NCBI GenBank assembly: GCA_030618905.1
Contig: JAUXCL010000140.1
Coordinates: forward strand, 1 to 6,596
Source: Bacteroidales bacterium
GTDB taxonomy: Bacteria; Bacteroidota; Bacteroidia; Bacteroidales; B18-G4
DNA: 6,596 nt
Reading direction: 5' to 3'
A program made the translations under genes and the position numbers. Below are positions 1 to 6,136 of this stretch, piece after piece. The notes beneath the pieces are model-generated. The model was not told the origin of the DNA. It saw nothing but the letters and a program-made list of their open reading frames with translations, and did not search any database. Position 1 is the first letter of the stretch, and each line of letters begins with the position of its first letter.

Positions 1-85
1 TACGATCCGACTTCAAAAAAAGAATACACTAACCCCACTAGCAATCATGGAAAAAATTCCCTTAACTTGACGGCTATGCCCCCTT

Positions 86-111
86 CCCCCTCCCTTCTGG
101 AAGGGAGGGGG
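86..111. repeat. GC-rich perfect inverted repeat, 12-bp arms
   Basis: The arms CCCCCTCCCTTC (86-97) and GAAGGGAGGGGG (100-111) are exact reverse complements separated by TG. Short outer arms ACTTGA (65-70) and TCAAGT (117-122) extend the symmetry. The element is far more GC-rich than the flanking DNA. A second inverted pair lies just downstream: TACAGGAG (158-165) with CTCCTGTA (186-193). The composition and position suggest a dispersed intergenic repeat unit covering roughly 61-200. There is no T-run directly after the stem on the plus strand, so a simple intrinsic terminator is less likely. Copy number elsewhere in the genome cannot be judged from this window. Confidence 0.6.
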
Positions 112-229
112 CGCTTTCAAGTAAAATTTTGCGAGATATATCATACCCGGGGGTGGGTACAGGAGAGCCCTAATGGACTCTTCCCCTCCTGTATATTGAC
201 TCAGAACCAAATCTCATTGAATATCAAAT

Positions 230-248
230 TTTAACATTCTTTAACATT
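230..248. repeat. Tandem 9-bp direct repeat with 10-bp period
   Basis: TTTAACATT occurs at 230-238 and again at 240-248, so the two copies start exactly 10 bp apart, about one helical turn. They end 24 bp upstream of the sigma-54-like -24 box. Such phasing is compatible with cooperative protein binding, but the words are AT-rich and could recur by chance. No regulator can be named. Confidence 0.3.
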
Positions 249-271
249 TGCCTTTCAGCCACTTACAACTT

Positions 272-288
272 TTGGCACAGTAGTTGTA
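272..288 (+). promoter_or_regulatory. Candidate sigma-54 (RpoN) -24/-12 promoter
   Basis: TTGGCAC (272-278) is followed by five bases and TTGTA (284-288). The invariant GG of the -24 box (274-275) and the -12 dinucleotide GT (286-287) are separated by exactly 10 nt, which is the diagnostic sigma-54 spacing. The only core departure from the TGGCAC-N5-TTGCA form is T for C in the -12 GC. Transcription would run rightward and start near 299. Sigma-54 promoters need an AAA+ enhancer-binding activator; its site is not identified, although a phased direct repeat lies just upstream. No protein gene follows before the terminator at 475-506. Confidence 0.6.
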
Positions 289-298
289 TTTATATGTT

Positions 299-506
299 TA
301 AATGTGTATCTCACAGAAATTAAACGTTCATTAAAACTATGCAACTATACTACAGCATGAATTGCTAGCTATTTGATGTGCATTACGTTCTTTAATTTTT
401 GATGTTTATTATCCCGTACATAAATAATAATTTCATGAGATTAAACATTTTGGTTAATAAATAAATCGGTTGTTAGGAGGCTCACGCAAGTGGGCCTTCT
501 TTTTTT
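299..506 (+). ncRNA. Candidate sigma-54-dependent small RNA or leader RNA
   Basis: This span of about 208 nt is bounded by a sigma-54-like promoter, with a predicted start near 299 counted from the -12 element, and a strong intrinsic terminator ending near 506. The plus strand between them is AT-rich, with only reading frames of about ten codons (302-334 and 339-368), so a protein product is unlikely. The simplest reading is a discrete non-coding transcript. Alternatively it is a long leader whose terminator attenuates sigma-54-driven transcription into the S41 peptidase gene at 581. I recognise no known RNA family; apart from the terminator hairpin no strong secondary structure stands out. 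The boundaries are inferred from the flanking signals, not from conservation. Confidence 0.42.
475..506 (+). terminator. Strong intrinsic terminator with GCAA tetraloop
   Basis: The left arm (475-485, AGGAGGCTCAC) pairs with the right arm (490-500, GTGGGCCTTCT) over 11 bp with no mismatch at the RNA level, using two G-U wobbles. The loop is GCAA (486-489), a stable GNRA tetraloop. A run of seven T (500-506) follows immediately. This is a textbook rho-independent terminator for rightward transcription. It lies upstream of the S41 gene rather than after a recognised gene, so it must end either an unseen upstream transcript or the candidate small RNA. Confidence 0.88.
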
Positions 507-518
507 AATTGTTTTTTC

Positions 519-526
519 TACCTTTG
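519..526 (+). promoter_or_regulatory. Candidate Bacteroidota -7 promoter element
   Basis: TACCTTTG matches the Bacteroidota primary-sigma -7 consensus TAnnTTTG exactly. The usual upstream TTTG (-33) is not seen; the expected position falls in the right arm and T-tract of the terminator, where the bases are only T-rich. A start in the low 530s would give the S41 peptidase mRNA a leader of about 45-50 nt. The placement immediately after a terminator and before an ATG supports a separate promoter for the S41-sod pair. Confidence 0.45.
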
Positions 527-580
527 TCATTCCCCTATGTCTGCCAACAGGTACAGAAAGCTTGTTTTATTTATCAATTC

Positions 581-2200
581 ATGAAAAAAATTAAACTGAA
601 TTTACGAAATACCCTGCCGATCATATTGTCGCTGGTCCTGATCATTGGCATATACCTGGGCTACAAACTGGCCCCTATTTCTACATATCAGCATAATTTT
701 CTGTCCTTTCGAAATGAACAATACAATAAGATCAATGAGATCATGGGCTATATAGAACAGGATTATGTGGATTCCGTTTCCAGGGAACAATTGAGTGAAG
801 ATGCCATTTCCGGCATCCTTAAACAGCTCGACCCTCACTCACAATACATCCCTGCAACTACTTTCGAACGCGTTAATGAGCACCTGATGGGAAACTTTGA
901 GGGCATAGGTATACAGTTCCGCATGGAAGAAGATACCATCATGGTGATTCAGCCCATAGAGGACGGCCCTTCTGAAAAGGTCGGCATCCTTGCAGGTGAT
1001 CGAATTGTCATGATCAATGATTCACTGGTGGCCGGAATTGGATTTTCCAGTGATGATGCCATTAAGCTGCTCAAAGGCAAACGCGGGACAATTGTGGATG
1101 TCGGCATCTTTAGAAGGGGTTTACCCGGGTTAATTGATTTTAGCATCACCCGTGATGTAATCCCGACTTACAGTCTCGACATCGCCTATATGGTCAACGA
1201 CAGCATAGGGTATATTAAACTGAACAAGTTTTCGGCCACCACTTATAAAGAATTTGCAGATGCAATGCATACCCTTATAGATCAGGGCATGCAAAAATTG
1301 ATTCTTGATCTGCGCGGTAATGCAGGCGGATATTTAAAATCCTCAATTCAGATCTCGGACGATTTCCTGGAAGCGGAGAAGTTGATCGTATATACAGAAG
1401 GGAATAACAGGCCAAGAGATTACTCATACGCCACCCGGAAAGGGATGTTTGAACAAAATGAAATCGTAATCCTTATCGATGAGAGCTCCGCCTCAGCCAG
1501 TGAGATTATTGCAGGAGCCATCCAGGATAACGACAGGGGCTGGATCATCGGCAGACGATCTTTTGGAAAAGGACTTGTTCAGGAACAGCTTACCTTACCC
1601 GACCACTCGGCTATCAGGCTGACCGTGGCCAGGTATTATACGCCCACCGGACGCTGCATTCAAAGGCCTTATGAAAATGGAAACGAAGAATACTATATAG
1701 AGTTTTATGAGCGCTATATGAACGGAGAAATGTCAAATGCCGATAGTATTCATTTTGATGACTCTCTTAAATATACTACCCCTGGTGGTAAAATCGTATA
1801 CGGCGGTGGTGGCATTATGCCTGATATATATATTCCGCTGAGAATGGACGAATCTGCTAAATATTATAATAACCTGGTGCGTAAAGGATTGATTTTCAGG
1901 TTCGCGTTCAAGTATACCGACAAGAACAGGCAAATGCTCAACCAATATGAAAGTGTGGAGGATTTCATTTCCAATTTCAAAGTGGATACAAAACTTTACA
2001 GGGACTTCTTAAGCTTTGCCAAAGATCACGGTGTTCCCGAAGATTCAAACATTGAACCCTATTTCAGGAAAAAAATTGATGTGATGATCAAAGCTTATAT
2101 TTCCCGGAATATTTTCGATAATGAAGGATTCTACCCCGTTTACCATATTACTGATGAAATGTTCCTTAAAGCAATGGAAGTTCTTTCGGAAAACTCATAG
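581..2200 (+). CDS. S41 family C-terminal processing peptidase, membrane-anchored
   Basis: A 539-residue serine protease of the CtpA/Prc (tail-specific protease) family, expected to cleave C-terminal regions of envelope proteins in the periplasm. Residues 1-30 hold a lysine-rich start and one hydrophobic segment (about 12-27), suggesting an uncleaved N-terminal anchor or signal. A PDZ domain spans roughly 100-190, containing GIGIQF and GDRIVMIND. The S41 catalytic core follows: LRGNAGG (244-250), the nucleophile Ser305 in the SASASE motif, Lys330 in SFGKG and Gln334. The 25-residue Ser-Lys spacing matches the family's Ser/Lys dyad. A C-terminal region of about 120 residues follows. I chose the ATG at 581 (MKKIKLN), which gives a normal signal region; a TTG at 509 would extend the protein upstream into the terminator T-tract and the promoter element. 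No Shine-Dalgarno is visible. The sod gene follows after 24 nt. Substrate unknown. Confidence 0.95.
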   Translation: MKKIKLNLRNTLPIILSLVLIIGIYLGYKLAPISTYQHNFLSFRNEQYNKINEIMGYIEQDYVDSVSREQLSEDAISGILKQLDPHSQYIPATTFERVNEHLMGNFEGIGIQFRMEEDTIMVIQPIEDGPSEKVGILAGDRIVMINDSLVAGIGFSSDDAIKLLKGKRGTIVDVGIFRRGLPGLIDFSITRDVIPTYSLDIAYMVNDSIGYIKLNKFSATTYKEFADAMHTLIDQGMQKLILDLRGNAGGYLKSSIQISDDFLEAEKLIVYTEGNNRPRDYSYATRKGMFEQNEIVILIDESSASASEIIAGAIQDNDRGWIIGRRSFGKGLVQEQLTLPDHSAIRLTVARYYTPTGRCIQRPYENGNEEYYIEFYERYMNGEMSNADSIHFDDSLKYTTPGGKIVYGGGGIMPDIYIPLRMDESAKYYNNLVRKGLIFRFAFKYTDKNRQMLNQYESVEDFISNFKVDTKLYRDFLSFAKDHGVPEDSNIEPYFRKKIDVMIKAYISRNIFDNEGFYPVYHITDEMFLKAMEVLSENS

Positions 2201-2224
2201 ATATTAACCTAAAATCAAAATAAA

Positions 2225-2803
2225 ATGCATTACACCTTACCTGAATTACCCTATGCAATGGATGCGCTGGAGCCATACATCTCAAAAAATACCCTTGAAT
2301 TTCATTATGGAAAGCATCATAATGCTTATGTTACAAATTTGAATAAGCTGGTTCCGGGAACCGAATTCGAAAATTCCAGCCTTGAAGATATCATTAAGAA
2401 AGCCGAAGGCGGTATCTTCAACAATGGTGCCCAGGTCTGGAACCATACCTTCTACTGGAATTGCCTGAAACCCAATGGTGGTGGCGAACCAGGCGGAAAG
2501 CTTATGGAAGCCATCAATACCTGCTTCGACTCTTTTGATGCATTCAAAGAGAAGTTCTCAACAGCGGCAGCAACATTATTTGGATCGGGCTGGGCCTGGC
2601 TGGTCCAAAATGCTTACGGCGACCTGGAAATCGTCCAGGAAAGTAATGCCGGCAATCCCCTGAGGAACGGCCTTACACCCCTTCTAACCTGCGATGTATG
2701 GGAACATGCATACTATCTCGACAAACAAAACAAAAGGCCAGACTATATAGCAGATTTCTGGAAGCTGGTGGATTGGGACGCAGTTTCTACTAGATTCAAG
2801 TAG
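2225..2803 (+). CDS. sodB: Superoxide dismutase, iron type (Fe/Mn family)
   Basis: A 192-residue, full-length cytoplasmic superoxide dismutase that converts superoxide to hydrogen peroxide and oxygen. Metal ligands are His27, His74, Asp157 and His161, seen in HYGKHH, WNHTFYWN and DVWEHAYY. Gln70 in NNGAQVWNH is at the position where Fe-SODs carry the outer-sphere glutamine. Thr155 precedes the DVWEH block, where the cambialistic Porphyromonas enzyme is recalled to have Gly, so iron preference is likely. The GSGWAWLV and NAGNP blocks also match Fe-SOD. There is no signal peptide. It starts 24 nt after the S41 gene with no obvious promoter in the gap, so co-transcription is possible. The function is certain; the exact metal is inferred from residues, and sodB is used in the sense of an Fe-SOD. 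Confidence 0.97.
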   Translation: MHYTLPELPYAMDALEPYISKNTLEFHYGKHHNAYVTNLNKLVPGTEFENSSLEDIIKKAEGGIFNNGAQVWNHTFYWNCLKPNGGGEPGGKLMEAINTCFDSFDAFKEKFSTAAATLFGSGWAWLVQNAYGDLEIVQESNAGNPLRNGLTPLLTCDVWEHAYYLDKQNKRPDYIADFWKLVDWDAVSTRFK

Positions 2804-2810
2804 ATCGTAT

Positions 2811-2903
2811 TGAGTATTGAGTATTTAGTAGTTAGTAGTGAGTATTTAGTAGTTAGAAATATATTAATAAAATCTCAATACTAAATACTTAATACTAAAT
2901 ACT
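2811..2903. repeat. AT-rich direct and inverted repeats between convergent genes
   Basis: The spacer between the stop codons of sod and glmS is built from variants of one word. An 18-bp unit beginning TGAGTATTTAG occurs at 2818-2835 and 2839-2856 (21-bp period). The 11-mer AGTATTTAGTA at 2841-2851 has two exact reverse-complement copies, TACTAAATACT at 2879-2889 and 2893-2903. Transcripts of either strand could fold into AU-rich hairpins. On the plus strand the last arm runs into TTTT (2903-2906), so this may help terminate the sod transcript; on the minus strand no T-run follows. It may also be a low-complexity repeat family dispersed in the genome. Confidence 0.65.
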
Positions 2904-2906
2904 TTT
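2841..2906 (+). terminator. Possible weak terminator of the S41-sod transcript
   Basis: The arm AGTATTTAGTA (2841-2851) can pair with TACTAAATACT (2893-2903, or 2879-2889), and TTTT follows the distal arm. The stem is AT-rich with a long loop, so predicted stability is modest. The position between convergent genes supports a terminating role. The T-run lies across the glmS stop codon on the other strand (2905-2907). Confidence 0.35.
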
Positions 2907-4743
2907 ATTCTACAGTGACTGACTTCGCCAGGTTCCTGGGCTGATCAACATTACAATCCCGCATAACAGCAATATGGTATGACAGGAGCTGTAGGGGGAT
3001 GGTGGCCAATAGCGGAACCAGCAATTCTTCAGTGGCCGGAATCTCAATGGTAAAGTCGGCCACTTCCTTAACCGTTGTATCACCTTTCGTAACGATGGCA
3101 ATGATTTTCCCTTTACGGGCCTTTACTTCCTGGATATTGCTTAACACCTTTTCATACGTGCCTTTTTTAGTGGCAATGAACACAACCGGCATTTCATCAT
3201 CGATCAGGGCAATAGGACCATGTTTCATTTCAGCGGCAGGATAACCTTCCGCATGGATATAGGAAATCTCTTTTAACTTCAGGGCACCTTCCAGGGCAAC
3301 CGGAAAATTATATCCCCTGCCCAGGTACAGGAAATTCCTGACATCCATAAATTTTTCAGCGATGGATTTAACCTGGTCATTCACCTTTAATGTATTCTCC
3401 ACTTTCTTAGGAATGCTTTCAAGTGCAGTGATCAGGGTATAAAACCTGGATGTGGAGATGGTGCCTTTGATCTTGGCCAACCTGAGTGCCAACAGGATCA
3501 GGACGGTAACCTGGGCTGTAAAGGCTTTGGTAGAAGCAACGCCTATTTCAGGTCCTGCATGGGTATAAGAGCCCGCATCGGTCATCCGTGCAATAGATGA
3601 ACCCACCACATTACATATACCCAGGATGGTGGCTCCCCTGGATTTAGCCAGCTCAATGGCTGCCAGGGTATCCGCTGTCTCTCCCGACTGCGAAACGGCA
3701 ATGACCACATCATCTTCATAGATCACTGGTTTACGGTACCTGAACTCTGAGGCATATTCTACCTCAACAGGTATGCGCGCCAGGTCCTCAATCAAATACT
3801 CTCCCACCAGTGCAGCATGCCATGATGTACCACATGCAACAATGATGATCCTTTTAGCATTGATCAACTTCTGCTCATAATCAATGATTCCGCCAAGTTG
3901 TACATCACCCTTGCGGGCATTTAAACGCCCCCTGAAACTGTCGCGAATAGAGCGGGGCTGCTCAAAGATCTCTTTCAGCATGAAATGATCATAACCTCCC
4001 TTTTCCAGGGCACTTAAGCTCAGCTGCAGTTTTTGTACATAAGGTATCTTATCCTTGTTCTTGATCGTTTTGATCTTGAGTTCTTCACCAAGCTGCACAA
4101 CGGCCAGTTCCTCATCATTCAGGTAAACTACGTTTTGGGTATATTCTACGATAGGGGTGGCATCAGATGCCAGGAAGAACTCATCCTTACCAATGCCAAT
4201 AACCAGCGGGCTGCCTTTCCTGGCAGCAACAAGCATATTGGGGTTATCTTTTGAGAGCACAACGATCGCATAAGCTCCAATAACCTGGCTTAAAGCGATA
4301 CGCACAGCCTCTACCAGCTCAACCTGTTCATTTTTCTGAATATCTTCTATCAGGTTCATCAGGACTTCAGTATCAGTGGCACTCCGGAATTCATGCCCTC
4401 TTTTGATCAACTCCTCTTTCAGTGTAAGGTAATTCTCAATGATCCCATTATGTATGATGGCCAGTTCCCTGGATTCAGAGTAATGTGGATGTGCATTGAC
4501 ATCATTGGGCTCACCATGTGTTGCCCAGCGTGTATGCGCAATACCGATGTTGCCGATTATCTTGTTATTGGCAATATGTTTTTCCAGGTCCGATACTTTG
4601 CCTTTGCACTTATGAATCTGGATATTGTCATTTAAAACAGCTATACCGGCACTGTCATAGCCTCTGTATTCCAGTCTGTACAAACCATTGATCAGGATTG
4701 GATAAGCTTCTCTGTTCCCTATGTAACCAACAATACCACACAT
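2905..4743 (-). CDS. glmS: Glutamine--fructose-6-phosphate aminotransferase (isomerizing)
   Basis: A complete 612-residue glucosamine-6-phosphate synthase. It makes glucosamine-6-phosphate from fructose-6-phosphate and glutamine, the first committed step toward UDP-GlcNAc, peptidoglycan and lipid A. It starts with MCGIVGYIG, where Cys2 is the glutaminase nucleophile after Met removal. HTRWATHG (Arg72), HNG (99-100) and Asp124 complete the glutaminase site, with the domain ending near 220-240. Two SIS isomerase domains follow: CGTS (304-307), SQSGETADT (351-359) and STKAFTAQ, then Glu492 and His508 of the sugar site. The C-terminal tail is NLAKSVTVE with Lys607, whose E. coli counterpart forms the Schiff base. 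The length is close to E. coli GlmS (609). It lies 24 nt downstream of the DUF4270 gene on the same strand, so it is probably last in that transcript. No glmS ribozyme could fit in that short gap. Confidence 0.98.
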   Translation of the reverse strand: MCGIVGYIGNREAYPILINGLYRLEYRGYDSAGIAVLNDNIQIHKCKGKVSDLEKHIANNKIIGNIGIAHTRWATHGEPNDVNAHPHYSESRELAIIHNGIIENYLTLKEELIKRGHEFRSATDTEVLMNLIEDIQKNEQVELVEAVRIALSQVIGAYAIVVLSKDNPNMLVAARKGSPLVIGIGKDEFFLASDATPIVEYTQNVVYLNDEELAVVQLGEELKIKTIKNKDKIPYVQKLQLSLSALEKGGYDHFMLKEIFEQPRSIRDSFRGRLNARKGDVQLGGIIDYEQKLINAKRIIIVACGTSWHAALVGEYLIEDLARIPVEVEYASEFRYRKPVIYEDDVVIAVSQSGETADTLAAIELAKSRGATILGICNVVGSSIARMTDAGSYTHAGPEIGVASTKAFTAQVTVLILLALRLAKIKGTISTSRFYTLITALESIPKKVENTLKVNDQVKSIAEKFMDVRNFLYLGRGYNFPVALEGALKLKEISYIHAEGYPAAEMKHGPIALIDDEMPVVFIATKKGTYEKVLSNIQEVKARKGKIIAIVTKGDTTVKEVADFTIEIPATEELLVPLLATIPLQLLSYHIAVMRDCNVDQPRNLAKSVTVE

Positions 4744-4767
4744 AACGATGATTTATTAATTTTTGCC

Positions 4768-6090
4768 TTATTCAACAGGCGTATATGTAAGATTCAGTTT
4801 TAATCTTTTTGAATATGGAATCGGAGGATTCGGGATCGGGCCGTTAACTATTTGCCGATTAGCAACCAGACTGGCATTGACAATAAAAAGATACAAGCCA
4901 AAATCCTGGGCATCCTCTTCAAGTATTGATTGTATATATCTGGTAATACGAAATATGACCTGATTATTGGTCGTGTCGTAAAACCCTCCATAATAAAATT
5001 CAAACTGGTCGGGCAGGATATAATTCTTGCCCTCCTCATTAATACCCACAACAACCAATCTTCCGGGAGGAGGATAATCCTCAGTTTCTTTTACATCGTT
5101 GATCACGAATTTGGCTTCATTCACCGCCACTCTTCCATTGGCCATAAGACTTTTGATATGGGGAAATTTAATAAAGGTCTTTACCCCGCCCATGGCCTGT
5201 AAAAAAAGTTGTTGATCCCCAAGGGAAGTACCACCGTTCAATACCTGGGCTTTAAAGTCAGGATCGGCATCGATATATTCATAATGGTTGTAATTCATGA
5301 AGCGGGCACAATTGTCGTTGATCACAAAAGTAAACTGCAATGAATCCTGCTCATCATTACGATAATAAATAACCATTTTTGACTGGGTCGATAAGAGATC
5401 GAAATACAAAATGGAACCTTCACTGCTAACCGCTTCAGAAGCCATGTAAAAGCCCTTAAAAAACTCCTGGAAGCTTTCATTGTCAAGATATACAGAGGAA
5501 GAGGCATTCAGGAGTGCATTTCCAAACTCTTCAGACATCTGTATTCTCAGCTGGGCAGGAATAGTGTCATCACCAACTGCAACAGGCTGTGTTGGTTTAG
5601 GATAAAAGGAAAGGTTGGCCAGTTCAACACCTTCGTTTGGAATGGTATGAATAGAATAATATACGCTGTCCTTGAACATGGATTCGCTCAACTGGTAGAT
5701 CTTGATCTGCAACTGCGTATTGGTATCACCATAATAACCATTATAATCCATCGACAATACCAGAGAATCCAATACCGGGTTATCTCCAAAATCGTAGCCG
5801 TTTTCTGATAATCGGATCTGGGTATAGATATTGGCTGTTGTTTTACCAAAAACCGGGTCCAGATAGCTGCCCAGCAAGGAAATTTTTGTCTCATCGGTAC
5901 GTACGGAATCTTCTAAAACAGAATAAGCGATAATGCTTGTTGTATCATAGAAGAGCACATTCACTACATCTTCTTCAGGTCTGATGCTAATCCCCACTTT
6001 ATCTGGTTCTTTTTTACAGGCTATAAAACCTATGATGGCAATAATAACCAATACAAGAACCAGTTTAATTTTAGCAAAAATTTTGTTCAA
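4768..6090 (-). CDS. DUF4270 family lipoprotein of unknown function
   Basis: A 440-residue predicted lipoprotein of the Bacteroidota-specific DUF4270 family. Residues 1-24 form a signal peptide (basic start, hydrophobic 10-24) leading to Cys25 in the sequence GFIAC-KKEPD; the lipobox is weak, with Phe at -3 and Ile at -2. Family-like blocks include SLLGSYLDPVFGKT (71-84) and the closing KRLKLNLTYTPVE. The rest looks beta-rich without recognisable catalytic motifs. The first codon is TTG (6090-6088); reading upstream in frame gives ATT, ACT and a TGA stop at 6099-6097, so no ATG is available and a non-ATG start is required for this signal peptide. It lies between the GT5-like gene (46 nt gap) and glmS (24 nt gap), all on one strand. 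Function unknown; an envelope role connected with amino-sugar supply is only a guess from context. Confidence 0.88.
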   Translation of the reverse strand: MNKIFAKIKLVLVLVIIAIIGFIACKKEPDKVGISIRPEEDVVNVLFYDTTSIIAYSVLEDSVRTDETKISLLGSYLDPVFGKTTANIYTQIRLSENGYDFGDNPVLDSLVLSMDYNGYYGDTNTQLQIKIYQLSESMFKDSVYYSIHTIPNEGVELANLSFYPKPTQPVAVGDDTIPAQLRIQMSEEFGNALLNASSSVYLDNESFQEFFKGFYMASEAVSSEGSILYFDLLSTQSKMVIYYRNDEQDSLQFTFVINDNCARFMNYNHYEYIDADPDFKAQVLNGGTSLGDQQLFLQAMGGVKTFIKFPHIKSLMANGRVAVNEAKFVINDVKETEDYPPPGRLVVVGINEEGKNYILPDQFEFYYGGFYDTTNNQVIFRITRYIQSILEEDAQDFGLYLFIVNASLVANRQIVNGPIPNPPIPYSKRLKLNLTYTPVE

Positions 6091-6100
6091 AATAGTTCAG

Positions 6101-6114
6101 TTTCAATATTGAAA
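6101..6114. repeat. Perfect 14-bp palindrome upstream of the DUF4270 gene
   Basis: TTTCAATATTGAAA is exactly self-complementary. It lies in the 46-nt gap between the GT5-like stop codon and the DUF4270 start, 11 bp upstream of the TTG start codon. The shape is that of a dimeric regulator operator. In an AT-rich gap a palindrome of this length can also arise by chance. No flanking promoter could be identified. Confidence 0.35.
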
Positions 6115-6136
6115 ATTAATCTGTCTATCGTGAATA

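Larger units (their letters stand above)
1..580. other. Intergenic region without a supported protein gene
   Basis: No convincing protein-coding gene lies here. All three plus frames are open at the left edge, with stops at 30-32, 68-70 and 232-234, so the 3' end of an unseen upstream gene may be present; the sequence does not show which frame, if any, is real. The long open stretch in frame 1 and the opposite-strand stretch over 13-210 both run through the GC-rich palindrome, which contains few stop codons, so openness there is weak evidence. From about 230 onward the DNA is AT-rich and stop-dense. It carries a sigma-54-like promoter, an intrinsic terminator and a -7-like promoter element, listed separately. 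The longest ATG-initiated reading frames on the plus strand between promoter and terminator are only about ten codons (302-334 and 339-368). Confidence 0.7.

Noticed and set aside
13..210. A 65-codon open frame on the minus strand
   Set aside because: It runs straight through the GC-rich palindrome, has a biased proline/glycine-rich composition there, and ends in a run of phenylalanines from an A-tract. No family resemblance or supporting signals.
1..234. Frame-1 plus-strand open stretch of 77 codons as the end of an upstream gene
   Set aside because: The openness depends largely on the repeat element, and all three plus frames are open at the left edge for different lengths. Without the upstream sequence no choice is justified.
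372..401. A housekeeping promoter formed by TTTG (372-375) and TAATTTTTG (393-401)
   Set aside because: The -7-like word has one base too many and the spacing (17 nt) is shorter than usual for the Bacteroidota primary sigma, so it is indistinguishable from AT-rich background.
299..506. Equating the candidate RNA with enterobacterial GlmY/GlmZ, which can be sigma-54-driven and regulate glmS
   Set aside because: The analogy is tempting because glmS is in the window, but glmS lies about 4 kb away. I saw no similarity to those RNAs, which are known from enterobacteria and their relatives, and no pairing with the glmS start was found.
509..580. N-terminal extension of the S41 peptidase from a TTG at 509
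   Set aside because: It would overlap the end of the terminator region and the -7 element and place about 24 non-signal residues before a normal lysine-rich signal anchor. The ATG at 581 explains the protein better.
2475..2663. A 62-codon open frame inside sod in another frame, and similar frames within S41, glmS and DUF4270
   Set aside because: All are shadows of strongly conserved genes in the true frame, with no independent start signals or family resemblance.
4744..4767. A glmS ribozyme or other riboswitch upstream of glmS
   Set aside because: Only 24 nt separate glmS from the DUF4270 stop codon, too little for the ribozyme fold.
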